A stretch of DNA of 64,000 nt from Anagrus nilaparvatae (Eukaryota > Arthropoda > Insecta > Hymenoptera > Mymaridae), in NCBI GenBank assembly GCA_022575985.1, contig JAKSXM010000156.1:2170001-2234000 (forward strand). Reading direction: 5' to 3'. This document shows positions 1-11,043 of the stretch, one piece after another. Under the pieces are notes generated by a model. That model did not search any database, was not told the DNA's origin, and was given only the letters and a program-made list of their open reading frames with translations. Numbering within the stretch: the stretch's first letter is position 1; each line of letters begins with the position of its first letter. Both the position numbers and the translations under genes were made by a program.

Positions 1-50
1 CCCAAAACGTGCTAAAATGCCAAAAAATCAAAAATCAAAATTTGAGCCAT
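1..50 (-). repeat. End of a dispersed repeat, cut by the window edge
   Basis: The reverse complement of about positions 5-50 closely matches 8715-8760 inside Helitron-like copy B, including GATTTTTTGGCAT and AGCACGTTTTGGG. A further copy of that internal segment therefore lies mostly outside the window. Confidence 0.55.
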
Positions 51-317
51 CATAAAGATTCCTCATTGAGGAACCAAAAATTATCTGTGCGTCCATTAAA
101 AGTGAATTAATTTTATAATACATATACTATAAATTAGTGGTTTTGTATGTTCTACTTCATTTGGCTCTAAAGCTGAGGAATGACTAATTAAAAACATAAT
201 TCTACATAAGTAATAACGTCCTTACTTAAATTATATAATTGTACGAAAATTAATAAAGAATCAGGAGGCTTTTGGAAATAGGTCAAAGTGGTATGATCTC
301 AATCTAGCACTGCATGG

Positions 318-374
318 ATGAGGAGGAGACTATTGAGCATACCTTTTTGCAATTTGCTGTTTACTTCTGGTAAA
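318..374 (+). pseudogene. Decayed 3' end of a non-LTR retrotransposon ORF2
   Basis: A 19-codon frame reads MDEEETIEHTFLQFAVYFW followed by a stop. The phrase EEETIEHTFLQF resembles the short stretch after RNase H in Jockey/R1/I-type ORF2 proteins, where an E-T-x-E-H-x-L-x-x-C pattern forms part of a terminal Cys/His knuckle. The final Cys is replaced and the upstream Cys pair is not visible, so it is non-functional. No extended frame exists on either side. It is on the opposite strand from the reverse transcriptase remnant at about 1490-1925, so the two need not come from one insertion. Confidence 0.45.
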
Positions 375-1489
375 AAATTGCAGAGTACGCGAGAGGTGCA
401 TTAAAAAAAGAATAAAATTATCATGGATAATGACCATCAAGGAAAAGTCCAAAGTAAGATGGTGGAATATCCTATTATATTAGTCTAGGCTACTTGTTCC
501 GAACCAAAATTATTCTTATGAAAAGGCCGTGGAAAAAGAAAAATTAAATTTATCTTTTTAAATTTTTTATACTTTCAAGTAATTTGCAAACGTTTGCAGA
601 AAAAAAAATTTATTTGCTTACAGAAATTTTATTTATTGCATGAATTTATCGTTTTTTTTGCTTTCTAAACTACAAATTGTAATGTTTCATTAAACTTAGT
701 ATTAATTTGGAGTATATTTTTTTATATTTGATTGATTCGAATAAGAAAACATAAGTTTTCATCAAATATAAATTTATTTCATAAAATTGAAACATTATTG
801 TTGCAGGATATATTGAAAATTGATAAAATATAACGCTGTGATGCAAATGCTGTTATTTTATGGACTTATCGTAATAAATAATAATTTATTTTCAAATACC
901 GTCTACAGGCAAATATACTCATTATTTTCTGTTTTTAATTCAGAAACTTATAGTAAAATATCTGCTGCTACTTTATATATGCATTTTCGAATGGCTAGTA
1001 ATTGATTTATAACTAGTTCAAAATAAAATTTTTTTACTTTAAAATAGTAATTTATTGATAAATAAATTATTCTATAAGGTTTTGTAAATAATTACTCAAG
1101 TTCTTAATTCTTAAAATGTAATTTATTTTGTAGATTTAAGGTCCCATACTCTTGAATAAATTTTATATTATAAAAATTTCAAGATTTAAATTATAAAGTA
1201 ATGGGCGATATAAATAAAAATGACAATAATTATTTAAATTGTTATTTTGTTATTTTCTCATTTTTTATTTTACATTTGCTTTATTTCAAATTTTAAACTA
1301 AACTTTTGTAAATAAACGTGCTCGCACAATATTTTCTTTATACACTTTTTACCTATAATTAAGTAAACAATTATGTATAAATAAAAACATTAATCAATCA
1401 ATCAATAATTAAAAAAAATAATTGAAATTGCTGCATTATCTGCAAATTGTATTAATTTGAAACTTTCTTCAATTATTTTTTTTAAGTCA
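375..1489. other. AT-rich stretch without a supportable gene
   Basis: Long A/T runs. The only point of note is TTGTTGCAG ending at 806, which looks like a 3' splice acceptor, followed from 820 to 1005 by a 61-codon frame. A stop at 814-816 closes that frame just after the acceptor, so it is not called as an exon. Confidence 0.5.
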
Positions 1490-1925
1490 GCTTGATGTAT
1501 AGGTTACAATAGAGGGCAAATCACCCCTCTTTGAGATACCTATTTGTAGTGCAGATTTCATCTGTCTCCAATTTTAAAATGTAAACTTCTAGCAGTTAGC
1601 GAATTTCAAATAAAATAGAGCATACGGGGAGCCATACCCATTTGCTGCAGTTTTTTAAATAATACTTCTGGAAGTGCATAGTTCTAGGCTCCTTTATATC
1701 TAAAAAAATAGCAACGACATGATTATTTTCTTTAAAGGCTTTTATAATCTCTGAGTGAAGTATTGCAGCATTATCCATACACGAACCAGATCTTCTAAAT
1801 CTATAATGTGACTGTGGTAATAGGTTGTAATGTTCCAGCCACCAGATTAATCTGTTAGTAACCATTGTTTCAAATATTTTACACAGACATGACGCAAGTG
1901 ATATAAATCTTAGGTCTTAGTTTAT
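1490..1925 (-). pseudogene. Non-LTR retrotransposon reverse transcriptase fragment
   Basis: Read on the minus strand, the frame begins near 1910 with SLASCLCKIFETMVTNRL, the conserved RT block before the fingers. It continues with WWLEHYNLLPQSHYRFRRSG and SCMDNAAILHSEI and reaches VVAIFLDIK, which carries the first catalytic Asp of the palm. After FLDIK the homology shifts frame: a second frame shows KLQQMGMAPRMLYF, NSLTARSLHFKIGDR and a degenerate VSQRGDLPS where a GxPQGxxLSP block is expected, broken by stops. The order and spacing fit the Jockey/R1/I group. Endonuclease, the catalytic YADD block and RNase H are absent here. It is a dead fragment. Confidence 0.85.
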
Positions 1926-2748
1926 CAGCAGATACTGCTTCCATTCTTAGGCCTCCAATTCTTTTGCACAGAAAAAAAACAAAAATTTATTTTTTAATAT
2001 TTCAATTACTATTATAAACAAAAAATTCTAATATACAAAATAGTTTGCTTAGAATTCAAATTAAAAAAAACGCGGGTTTAAGGCTTGTTGTTTTTAATAA
2101 AATATTCAAATCATTTTTTTCAATCATTTTATTATATAATTTAACATTTAAAAATTTTCTTTTCAATTTTCTAGACTACTGTTAAAAATTAAGAAAAGAA
2201 AAATTTATATTTGTCAATTTGTTCATTTGCGTCAAAGCATCGTCTTAAAATAACGGTTCCCATAATTATGCCCCTTCAAGATATCTGAAAGAAAAAAACC
2301 AAATGGCCTTATGTTCTGTAGAGTATTCTATAAAGTTGGTGCCAGAATAAGGAACGATTTTTAAAATTGACCATTCAGTGTAGATTTTAATAAAAAGAAC
2401 AATTTTCGGTCAAAAAATGGCCCGAAAATCGTCCATAAACTGATTTTGGTGCATATTAAGTTTAGTTCGAGATACAAAATCTTTAATAAAGATAATGCAC
2501 CAAAACTTATGTCAATAGTTCAATTAGTTTGAAAAATATGGGAACCATTTACAAAAACTCCTTTTGAGAAAAACACGTTTAAAATTTTTTTTTTAGTTTT
2601 ATTTAATATATTTCAATTTTTAGAGTCTATAATACTTGCAAAAAACTAGTCACCAGTTCTTGGACCATATGTAAGTTCCTTAAATTCCAAATAATCTTGT
2701 TCCTGTTCTTACAAGGCCTGGGTTTAAAAAAATATTAATATAAAATTA
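1926..2748. other. Unassigned AT-rich interval
   Basis: No coding frame or known element. From about 2220 to 2740 the sequence is less AT-extreme, with words such as GGTTCCCATAATTATG and TGGCCCGAAAATCG, suggesting an old unclassified repeat. I found no second copy in the window. Confidence 0.4.
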
Positions 2749-2783
2749 CTAGATACCGTCAAAGACGGGTAGAGCGAAGCTGA
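2749..2783 (-). other. Helitron 3' terminus (hairpin plus CTAG), copy A
   Basis: Minus strand: AGCTTCGCTCTACCCGTC, loop TTT, GACGGTAT, then CTAG and T. It is the same sequence as the copy B terminus at 8099-8133 apart from one loop base. Confidence 0.7.
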
Positions 2784-3580
2784 TCATGTTAGAAAAAAGC
2801 AAGAAAAGAGTTTCAGTAATTTTTTAATTTAGTGATTTTCAAAGCTTTGATTAGATTGAGTTCAATAATAATGTTTAAATAAGACGTAAAAAAATGTTAA
2901 GCATAGTTAAAATTTTTAAGTATATTAGCCAAAAAGTACACGAAAAATCCGCCCCTTATTTTGAAACCTTATTATTTGTTTGCTGAAAAGATTTCAACCA
3001 AATTTTTGTTGGCGAAACTTTGTTATTACGTCCTTTTTCTATAATTCACCAACAACAAAAAAGTTACTCTGAACTCTAATACCCCTCAATTAACATAATT
3101 ACCAAAATAATATTACACAAGTCAGAATGAGGTGTAACGGTTTCCGAATTCGTCAACCAGAGAAAGAAAAAGTCTTCTGTAGGTTTTGTATGTCACTAAT
3201 TCCGAATTTGGGGTCCTATTGGGTTAGAAAATAGGAAAATACAGCAGAAACTTTCCAACTTATGAGTTTTTTCAGAATATTTTGGAACTAATGATCAAAT
3301 TAATAGTGCCACATTTTAAGAGTAATTAACTAAATATTGAATTTATTCTTTTATTCTGTATCAATAAAGGAATATTAGAGCTAACTATTGGTGTTGAAAA
3401 ATATCTCCAGGGTAAGATAAAATCGGAAAAATACAATGTGAGTTTTTTTCTTTATTTTTCTTTTAATCTTGCATTTGAAAAAGTTTTATCCTATTTTAAC
3501 TTTTATTTAATTTACTGACTCCTATACGGGGGCAAAAATGGATAAAACTACCCCTGAATTTAACAAAAAATGAAAAAAAC

Positions 3581-3890
3581 TTATAACTGGTTTGTGTTTT
3601 CACACAACCAACGATCATGAATCATGTTCACTTATAACGTTTTAACGTATATTCCCTAAGTATTATAAGTCCTAAGATCGAAATTATACAATAAATCCCA
3701 AAATATAAATTATCCTAAGTCCATAAACCTAAAGTATTCTAAGTTCTTGTGCTTACTCCCACTTTAAATTATTCTAAGTCCCTTAATCGGAAATATTCTA
3801 AGTCCATTTCATACCCCTCTCCCCTAAAAACGTCGTTAATATTTCAACCCCTCCCCCCCCCCTAAAACGTCAATACACGGTGATCCCGGG
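3581..3890 (+). repeat. Dispersed repeat family X, copy 1
   Basis: It starts TTATAACTGGTTTGTG with a self-complementary TTGTG-TTTT-CACAA and then ACCAACGATCATG. It continues as about 25-30 bp degenerate tandem words of the form AAGTCCCTAAATCGAAAATATTCT and ends at a poly-C run followed by AAAACGTCA. Other copies are at 25118, 37245 (minus), 52003, and partial ones at 24062 and 4565 (minus). Confidence 0.7.
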
Positions 3891-4008
3891 TGGGACGTGA
3901 ATTTTATTTTATTAGGTGCATCGCTAGTTGTTGATGCTTGTAATCTTAGATGCGATTGGTTAACTAATAAACAAACAATGCATCCGCTCTGGATCGCTCT
4001 GTATTTAC

Positions 4009-4022
4009 CCCCCCCCCCCCCT
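4009..4022 (+). repeat. Poly-C tract
   Basis: A run of about fourteen C followed by TAAAACATCA. The same C-run plus AAAACRTCA arrangement occurs near 3850 and 25400, so it belongs to the family X neighbourhood. Confidence 0.6.
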
Positions 4023-4564
4023 AAAACATCACTTTTTTACCCACCCCTGCCAGGCATTAACACACACTAACACTATTATATCGTAGTATAAGTGAACGCA
4101 ACGTACGGAGGTCCCATTGATACCAACCTATGAATTTAATTTTGTCATATGACTTTAAAAATACCATGTCCAGCACCGGAAGATCATGTAATAACAAAGA
4201 TTTTGCAAGAAAAAATTTTGCTTAAGTTCCCTTATGCAAAAAGTTAACAAAGATGCAATAAGAGGGCAGATTTTTCGGAGTCTTTACTTTGCTTTCTCTA
4301 ACAAGAGACCGCTAACTTTAGGAAACCAAATTACAAATTACTTTCATTAATAATTGAAAAAAACCTCCGATAACCTCCGTTTATTCCAACGGGCCTTCTA
4401 GGCACAAGAATACTTTGCACAAGGCTTTTAAATGTAGTTTTTTGGTAATATTGCATTTTAGTTAGTTAGTTAACAAAAACACTTCTTGTTGGTCACAATT
4501 TTTTGGTATTAAAGTCATTTATCAAGCCTTGGATACCGCAATTTTTCTCAAACATTGAACATGT

Positions 4565-4850
4565 TTCTAAGGAGGGGTAATCTGTGAATCTGAAAATCAA
4601 GTGGGGTCAAATGTCAAAAATCATGTGGGGTTAGGAACTTAAAATATTTTATATTTAGGGACTTTGAATAATTTACTTTGAGAGGCTTAGAAAAATTCAA
4701 GTTTAGGGACTTAAAATATTCCGGGTTTAGAGACTTCTAATAATTTGAGTTGAAGGACTTAGAATATTTTCAATTTAAGGACTTAAAATAATACAGGTTT
4801 ACAGAATCTAAATAAATTGGGTTTAGAATCTTAACATCTAGTAAAGGTGA
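4565..4850 (-). repeat. Dispersed repeat family X, partial copy (minus)
   Basis: At least seven degenerate units of the form TTTAGGGACTTAGAATATT, the reverse complement of the tandem words in copy 1. The TTATAACTGGTTTGTG end is missing. Confidence 0.6.
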
Positions 4851-4943
4851 TAATTACAAATTATAAGAATAGCGATTTTATTGCAATGTTGCTTAGCATC
4901 TATATATATTAAAACTAGTCCTTTTTAAAAGTATAGTTTTCAC

Positions 4944-5184
4944 GTCCTATAATTAGTCTTAGAGCCCAATTAGAGCTTGTAATTATTTAAAATTTGTCAC
5001 TTTTTGGGGGGTCATATGGGGGCACTGAGAGCAAATTGGCTAGTTTTTTTCCTTTTCTATGGCCATATTCGGTTTTAGCACCACCAAAAACCCCCGTACC
5101 AGGGGGTCTACCCTCTGGTACATGACTTTTTATTTTGTGTGCCTGTGTAATTAGTCCTATAGCCCAATTAGAGCTTGTAATTAT
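4944..5184 (+). repeat. Direct repeat around CCAATTAGAGC
   Basis: About 35 bp with the core CCCAATTAGAGCTTGTAATT occurs near 4951-4987 and again near 5150-5185, about 200 bp apart. A weaker relative is at 10120-10150 in Helitron-like copy B, so this is an internal feature of that element. Confidence 0.65.
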
Positions 5185-5601
5185 ATTTTCTTACCCTTTT
5201 TTCAAAAAAGGCAGTTATTTAGATAATTTTAGCTCTGCTTCCAAAATATTGCAAAAAAACTAAAATGGGGTAGTTTTTGCTGATCTCATGTCCTGTATAC
5301 TGCCCAGCCACTTTGGACCCCAGATTTCGTATTTCAGAATCAAAGCATACCTACTTTTGTATTCTAATTTTTTTGGTGACGTGTTCTAGAAAAAGTTATG
5401 GGTCCCCAAAGTTTTATTTCGGTTTTATTTCACTGAAGTAACCTTCAGAAGAATTAAAAACTTATTAGTTATTGGTTTCAAATCAATTTTTCAAACTGAT
5501 CAATGTATAAGAATAAAAAAATTCAATGATAATGGAATTATACATAGAATGCATACGGATGGAGTTGCATATTCTTTGAACTAGGTTTAGTCCAAAAATA
5601 T

Positions 5602-6542
5602 GAACCTCGATTATCCGGACCTCAATTATACGGATTCTGGATCAACCGGAATGGCTTTTAGTCAAAAAAAAAAAAATTAGTTATTGTTTTTCTTTAATTT
5701 ATGTAAAAGTTATTTTAAACACACAATAAAGAGCATTGCTAAAATTGTACCCTCACTGGCGGCCTTTTTTTTGAAAGATATTATAATTTTATTCAATCAG
5801 AAATTTCAATAAAAATTATTAAGATACAATAATAAATTTTTGTATTTTTTAATAAACTTTATGACTTTATTACCATATATATTTCATTATTCTTATAGAT
5901 GGGTATAAATCTATCATAAAATTATTCCATTAATTTTTTTATTTTATATGAGTAAAGAATTTTGGCTAAACTTTTATTTAATTGTTTGTTTTTAATATTT
6001 TTTTTACTCGTGACTTTTTTTAAATGTACAATTAAATGACCTAAGGTTTTACGATCTATCGTGATGTATAAGATATTTACATATTTTAATTCTGAGTAAT
6101 ATTTTTTTCTTTTTTTTTACATCGATTCTCATTATTCGTAAACACAACTGCTAGTTATAGTAAATCTTATAAATAATTTTTTTTTATTTTTATGACTTAT
6201 CTGGAAAGTGAGAAATATTTTGTAATTTTTATTAAATAGAATTTAATGTATACATACATATGTATAAACTTTTTTTTCTGCCTTTTTTTATTTTCTGGAT
6301 TTAGTTTTAAATTTTACGTGTTTTGGTTTATTTCTGACAAATTTTTTCAATTAAAGTTTTTTTTTAGATCCATGTTAAATTATTCACTACGAATAAAAAT
6401 TTTAATCCCTTAAAATAAACTTTTAATCACCCTAACCATTTTTTTATTTTATGGGCAAATTGTTATACTTTTTCCGTATTAACCGGATTTTCAGATATCC
6501 GGATCGGGGTTAGTCTCACCTAGTCCGGATAATCGAGGTTCC
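5602..6542. mobile_element. pogo/Tc1-like MITE inside Helitron-like copy A
   Basis: Terminal inverted repeats GAACCTCGATTATCCGGAC at 5602-5620 and its complement ending at about 6542. Inner complementary stretches (TATACGGATT..CAACCGGA and TCCGTATTAACCGGA) support the pairing. The TIR is the type found on pogo/Tigger-like elements and matches the MITE at 54785-54988. The 900-bp interior is AT-rich with no transposase frame. Target duplication is unclear because the outermost bases have diverged. Confidence 0.65.
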
Positions 6543-7175
6543 AGATATTAATATTTGAAATTTTACTTTTAGATTTCTTTTTGAATACTAAATTAATTTT
6601 AAAACCAATATTTATGTAAAATTCCAAAAAATATTCCTAAAAACAAATAATCTAATGCAACTTGTTTTTCGTAATTTTTTCTAATTCTCCATCCGCCATT
6701 TTCAAATTAAGAAAAATCATGCAAAAAAAAGTGTCCTAAAACATATACAAAAAATGAAAATTTTATTATTCTTCATTAAGTATACCTTTTTTTGATGCTA
6801 TTTACAATACTGATAAGCAACGAGTCGATTTTTTTTAGTATCCAACTTTTACCCTAAATAATGAGTTTCCGGTTAATTTTATAGAAAGTTTGAAATCAAA
6901 TTCTGAGAATAGAGACTTTTTAACAAATGGATACATTTTTAGAAAAATAGATTTTGGTTTTAAAATTAATTTAGAACTCGTAGATAGGCTCTAGGGCGTT
7001 AAATGTTTAATTCAATAAAATTTGGATTAATTAATAAATAATAAAAATCATAAAGAATTATAAAAAAGCTAAGGCTTTTTTATTTCAGGCACGATCACAT
7101 ATTTATTGAGTATTTTCTCTTTAATAACGTTGATGGGATCCACAATCTCATAAATTGAAAACTATTATTTATTAT

Positions 7176-7334
7176 CACACACCAAGGCAATATAAGCATG
7201 TAGAGGCATCGAAATGACCTGGGGACCAAATTCCTTTATAAATTGGACAATTTAAAGACTTTTTTATTTTTTAACCTAATGAACTTTTAAGGCACGATTT
7301 CATCTATGTATTGCATACACAGGGTAATCGTGCC
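7176..7334 (+). repeat. Direct repeat unit 1 (159 bp, hairpin-ended)
   Basis: It matches 7624-7782 at roughly 85-90 percent by eye, including GGCATCGRAATGACCTGGGG. It ends in a hairpin with outer stem GGCACGAT/ATCGTGCC and inner stem CTATGTA/TACATAG (one mismatch here). Confidence 0.75.
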
Positions 7335-7623
7335 TAAAAAATAAATTTCAATTAATTTAGTTATTTTCGATCATTAACCACATTTTGGATGTATTAAATT
7401 CAAAACCAATTCATTTTTTACCATTTTTATTATTTTTTAATAATTTTTTTTGATATCTGAAATCAGTTTTTAGGACATTTCTCTGCAAGCACTTGATGAA
7501 ATCACTTGAAATTGAAAACCCTACAACTAGATCTTATTTCAAAAAATTTGGTCTAAGGAATTTTTGATTCATCGAGTAGGTTCTGTGATCTTGAGGATAC
7601 ACTTTCTCGAACATACATCCCTA

Positions 7624-7782
7624 CACACAACAAGGCAATATAAGCATTTAGAGGCATCGGAATGACCTGGGGACCAAATTTCTCCACGAATTGGACTATT
7701 TAGAAATTTTTCCGTTTTTTGACCTGACAAACTTATAAGGCACAATTTCATCTATGTATTGCATACATAGGGTGATCGTGCC
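7624..7782 (+). repeat. Direct repeat unit 2 (159 bp, hairpin-ended)
   Basis: Second copy of the unit at 7176-7334, starting 448 bp later. Its inner stem CTATGTA/TACATAG is perfect and its outer stem has one mismatch (GGCACAAT). Its right end is the terminus of the enclosing MITE. Confidence 0.75.
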
Positions 7783-7803
7783 TAAAAATATAAGAATCTT
7801 GTG

Positions 7804-8066
7804 TTATTTTGCATTTTTATGATATTTCACTGATGCAAAGTTTATGCAAAAGCTATGAAATTTATCGCGCGGATAACATTTAGAAGGTTTTTCACCTGTA
7901 TGAAGCAAAAGTACAAGAATAAACATGCCTTTAGAAATAGCAGATTGGGCCCAAAAACAATAGGTGTCATTAACTCGATAAAATAAACTCAGTTTTAAAA
8001 AATGAAAGCATTCCGTTTGATCGTTTTGGCTATATCGTGTCCGAAAGGTGTCGATTTTTGCATCCA
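7804..8066 (-). CDS. Small conserved frame in Helitron-like copy A, zinc-finger-like tail
   Basis: The frame starting MDAKIDTFRTRYSQNDQTE at 8066 runs for 87 codons and is shared with copy B, with a few residue differences (T/P, A/G, N/S). The second half contains LLHTGEKPSKC, the HTGEKP phrase being the classic linker between C2H2 zinc fingers, then FCINFASVKYHKNAK, which resembles a finger's F-x5-L-x2-H tail with disturbed spacing. A complete C2H2 finger is not present. An in-frame extension upstream runs to 8112 but crosses into copy B. I infer a captured, decayed zinc-finger exon near the 5' end of the element. Whether it is translated is unknown. Confidence 0.4.
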
Positions 8067-8098
8067 TTAAGGTAGAGCTTCGCTCTATCGCTCTATAA

Positions 8099-8133
8099 CT
8101 AGATACCGTCAACGACGGGTAGAGCGAAGCTGA
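8099..8133 (-). other. Helitron 3' terminus (hairpin plus CTAG), copy B
   Basis: Minus strand CCGTC-GTT-GACGG followed by TATCTAG|T. Flanked on the left by CGCTCTATCGCTCTATAA, a partial duplication of the end of copy A. Confidence 0.7.
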
Positions 8134-8797
8134 TCATATTTAAAATAGTTTAAATAATTTTAAAATTTTTGGGTTTTACAAGCTTTGCTCAGATTGAGCT
8201 TAAATATCAATATTTAACGTGTAAATCAGACGTAAAATTCATTAATAATAATTATTATAACTCGTTTTATAATGCACTTCACTGCAAAAATAAAGTTTTT
8301 GATATTTTCTGAGTTTTATAATTAAAAAAGGATGTTCGATACATTCGTAACACCAAATAACTCAAAATTCTAATGCATCAGTTTATTATGTTGAAAAAAC
8401 AGGCCGAAACGCCTGTATTTATTCCAGCAGGCCTTCTGGGCCTAGAAACGAAGGATTTAATGTTATTAAATAGGATTTTTTGATAAATTTCACAGGAATT
8501 CTGCAACCTTTCTAATTAACCAAAATACTTCTGGTTGGCACCATTTTTTTGTGTAAGCGTCACTTTTTATGCCCCAAAAACTGCAATTTTTTATCACAAA
8601 TTCTCATACCTTTATAGTCCATTAAATCCCATAATGACCAATTTTTCAATTGCTCCCAAAAATGCAATTTTTGAAAACAAAGGCTTTTAGATCTCAACAT
8701 TTTTGAAATGCGTCAAATTTCGATTTTTGATTTTTTGGCATATAAGCACGTTTTGGGACCTCAGGAAGCTAAAAAACCGGTTTTTAAAAAAAGTATG

Positions 8798-8825
8798 CGC
8801 GTGTGTGTGTGTGTGTATGTGTGTA
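8798..8825 (+). repeat. (GT)n microsatellite
   Basis: GCGC followed by about twelve GT units with one TATG interruption. Followed at 8843-8871 by four AAGAATT units. Confidence 0.9.
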
Positions 8826-8842
8826 ACCGATGAAATTTGAAT

Positions 8843-8871
8843 CAAGAATTAAGAATTAAGAATTAAGAATT
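8843..8871 (+). repeat. (AAGAATT)4 microsatellite
   Basis: Four consecutive 7-bp units AAGAATT. Confidence 0.9.
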
Positions 8872-8907
8872 TTCAAAAATTTTTTCATTTTTTCATCATA
8901 ATTTCTT

Positions 8908-9310
8908 TAATACCTCATTCATTTCCATGAAAGTACTAATATTTGGAAGTATGATTTTTACTCGAAAAATTTTCGCCACAAAAAAATACAAAAAATAGCA
9001 AATTTTTTTTCTCTTTCGACGTAGCACCTAATTTATTTCTATGAGAGTACTAGTTTTAGAAAGTTCGTTTATAGTAACTTTTTGGATCTGATACTTAATT
9101 TTTTCAAAATTTTTTTTGTCAAAATTAAAAAAAAAAAAAATTAAAAAAACTGCAATATTTTTTTTTTTTTTTTTGGGTGTAATACTTCATTTAGTTCCAT
9201 GAAAGTACTAATATTTGAAAATATGGTTTTTATTCGATATCTCGAATCTGATAATTAATTTTTTTTTTAATTTGTTTCAAAATTTTTGATCAATAAAAAA
9301 AACTTTTTAA
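8908..9310 (+). repeat. Three degenerate tandem units of about 130-150 bp
   Basis: Each unit has TAATACCTCATTCATTTCCA or a variant, then ATGAAAGTACTAATATTTG and an A/T run. The units begin near 8908, 9027 and 9178. The second and third carry a TCTGATACTTAATTTTTT-like segment. Confidence 0.65.
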
Positions 9311-11043
9311 AAAAAACTTTTTAAAGTTAATAGAAATGTATGTATGCTTGCATGCTTGTAATCGGTGATATCTGTGGCAGAGGAACCTTAGTGCCAGCTA
9401 GTTGGCAGGGTATTTTATATTCTCTTGTTTGATTTGCTTGAGTTGTTTTTGAGTTATGGTTTTACAAAGATAGAGATTAAAATAGACACTTTTTGAAAAA
9501 TCAAATTTGGGAGTTTATAAATTCTTATATCTCGCTAATAAATAATTGAAGAGAGGTAGGAAAGGTAGGAAATTTTAGTAAACCTGGAGCCAATACAAAT
9601 TTTTTGAGAGCTAAACCCTTTTCTCTATAGAAAATTGCAATTTTGGCATCAAATAATTGGTCATTTTTGGCAGAAAATGGGTATTTGGGCTGTTGATAAT
9701 AACAGTAAGAGAATTATATAAAAAAATAGGCACAACCAGTATTTGATTTCTTAATGAGGTTGCAGCGTTCTATTAAAAATTACCAAAGAACCCTATTTAA
9801 AAATGTCAAACTCTGTGTTTCTATAGTCCAAGAAGGCTTAATGGCATGAACGGAAGGTGGTTGTCATGTTTTTTCAACAAAATAAATTATCTATAACAAT
9901 TTTGTATTATTTGGAGTTCCAAAATTATTAAACTCCCCTCCTAAATACAAATTTTGTTCTTTAAAAGTATTTTTAAATTCATTTAATCTAAGTCTTTCAT
10001 GGCCAAAATACGGTTAAGTAGTTACCAAAATTTTATTTAAAAAAGAAGCAAATAAAAATAATCTTTTATCATGTAAAAGTTTTTTTTTCAGTTTCGGAGA
10101 TAGTATAAACTTTTTGTACTTAGCCCTCATAGTCCAATTACGATTTTTGACGTTTAAGTCTTAATAGTTTCTTAATTTTTCTTTAAAAAATGTAATTAGT
10201 TAGTTATTTTTGACCCTTCTTCTGAAACATTGCAAAAATGAACCCTTAAAATCGGGTAGTATTTGTTGTTTTCAGGGTGTTGTCATAATAATAGCCCTAG
10301 TTTCTTATATACTATCAAATTTTCGTTGGTTTTAGTTTTTAGTGCAAGTTTTCATTCAAAGTCCGTCAGTTGTAAATTTTTCATGACCAATTTTAAAAGA
10401 AATCTCTCACCGATAGAATCTAAAAATCAAGTACCTTAAGTTGCTGCGAAAATTGCAATTATATTAATTTTATATTTTATTTATTTAATAAAAGTAGCCT
10501 TTAGCACTTTTATACAAAAGTTAAAACTAATTAAAAAAATCCGTTGTTAACCAGCTACTTCAGAAGCATTAAGAACATCAGTTTATATATTCAACGATAA
10601 TGGAATTCCGCATAGAATGCATGTGGATAAAACTACATTTTCTTTGAACCAGGTTTAGTCCAATACAATATAATCTTAAGATTTAAAATATTTTATTTGC
10701 ATACTTAACGCCATCATATCATAAGCTCCAATTTTATTATTTTTAACTGTCTTTGAATACTTAATTAATTTTACAATACTGATAAGCAACTTGTCGATTT
10801 TTTTTAGTGGCCAACTTTGACCCAAAATATTGAGTTTGCAGTTGTTTTTATCGCAAATTTGACATAAGATTCTGAAAGTTGAGACTTTATTACATGGGGA
10901 TATACATTTTGAAATACATAAATTTTGGTTTTGAAATTAATTTAGTGTGCAAAAACAAAACTACACGTAGGTAGATAAGCTCTTGGGCGTCAAACGTGTT
11001 ATTAAATAAAATGTCGATTAATGAATAATTAATAAAACTATAT

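Larger units (their letters stand above)
7087..7783. mobile_element. MITE with AGGCACGATCAC terminal inverted repeats
   Basis: AGGCACGATCAC at 7087-7098 is exactly complementary to GTGATCGTGCCT at 7772-7783. Sequence on either side rejoins as Helitron-like copy A when compared with copy B, which lacks this segment. Inside, a block of about 159 bp is duplicated (7176-7334 and 7624-7782), each ending in a hairpin. No transposase frame or clear target duplication is visible. Confidence 0.6.
2749..8090 (-). mobile_element. Helitron-like element, copy A (split by later insertions)
   Basis: On the minus strand the 3' end is at 2749: a hairpin CCGTC-TTT-GACGG followed by TATCTAG, then T, the Helitron pattern of a short hairpin a few bases before CTRR with insertion between A and T. 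The other end lies near 8090 at TAGAGCTTCGCTCTA. Both ends carry AGAGCGAAGCT in opposite orientation, as in Helitron2-type ends. The block order matches copy B: 3' hairpin, GGCCTTCTRGGC block (4390), CCAATTAGAGC block (4960 and 5160), ATAATGGAATT block (5528), GATAAGCAAC block (6812) and the small ORF (7804-8066). It is interrupted by MITEs at 5602-6542 and 7087-7783 and by family X pieces. No Rep/helicase frame is seen, so it is non-autonomous. Confidence 0.65.

Noticed and set aside
820..1005. 61-codon frame preceded by TTGTTGCAG, superficially like the last exon of a membrane receptor (ETYSKISAATLYMHF).
   Set aside because: A stop at 814-816 lies in frame between the acceptor-like site and the frame, the start would be a TTG, and no upstream exon is visible.
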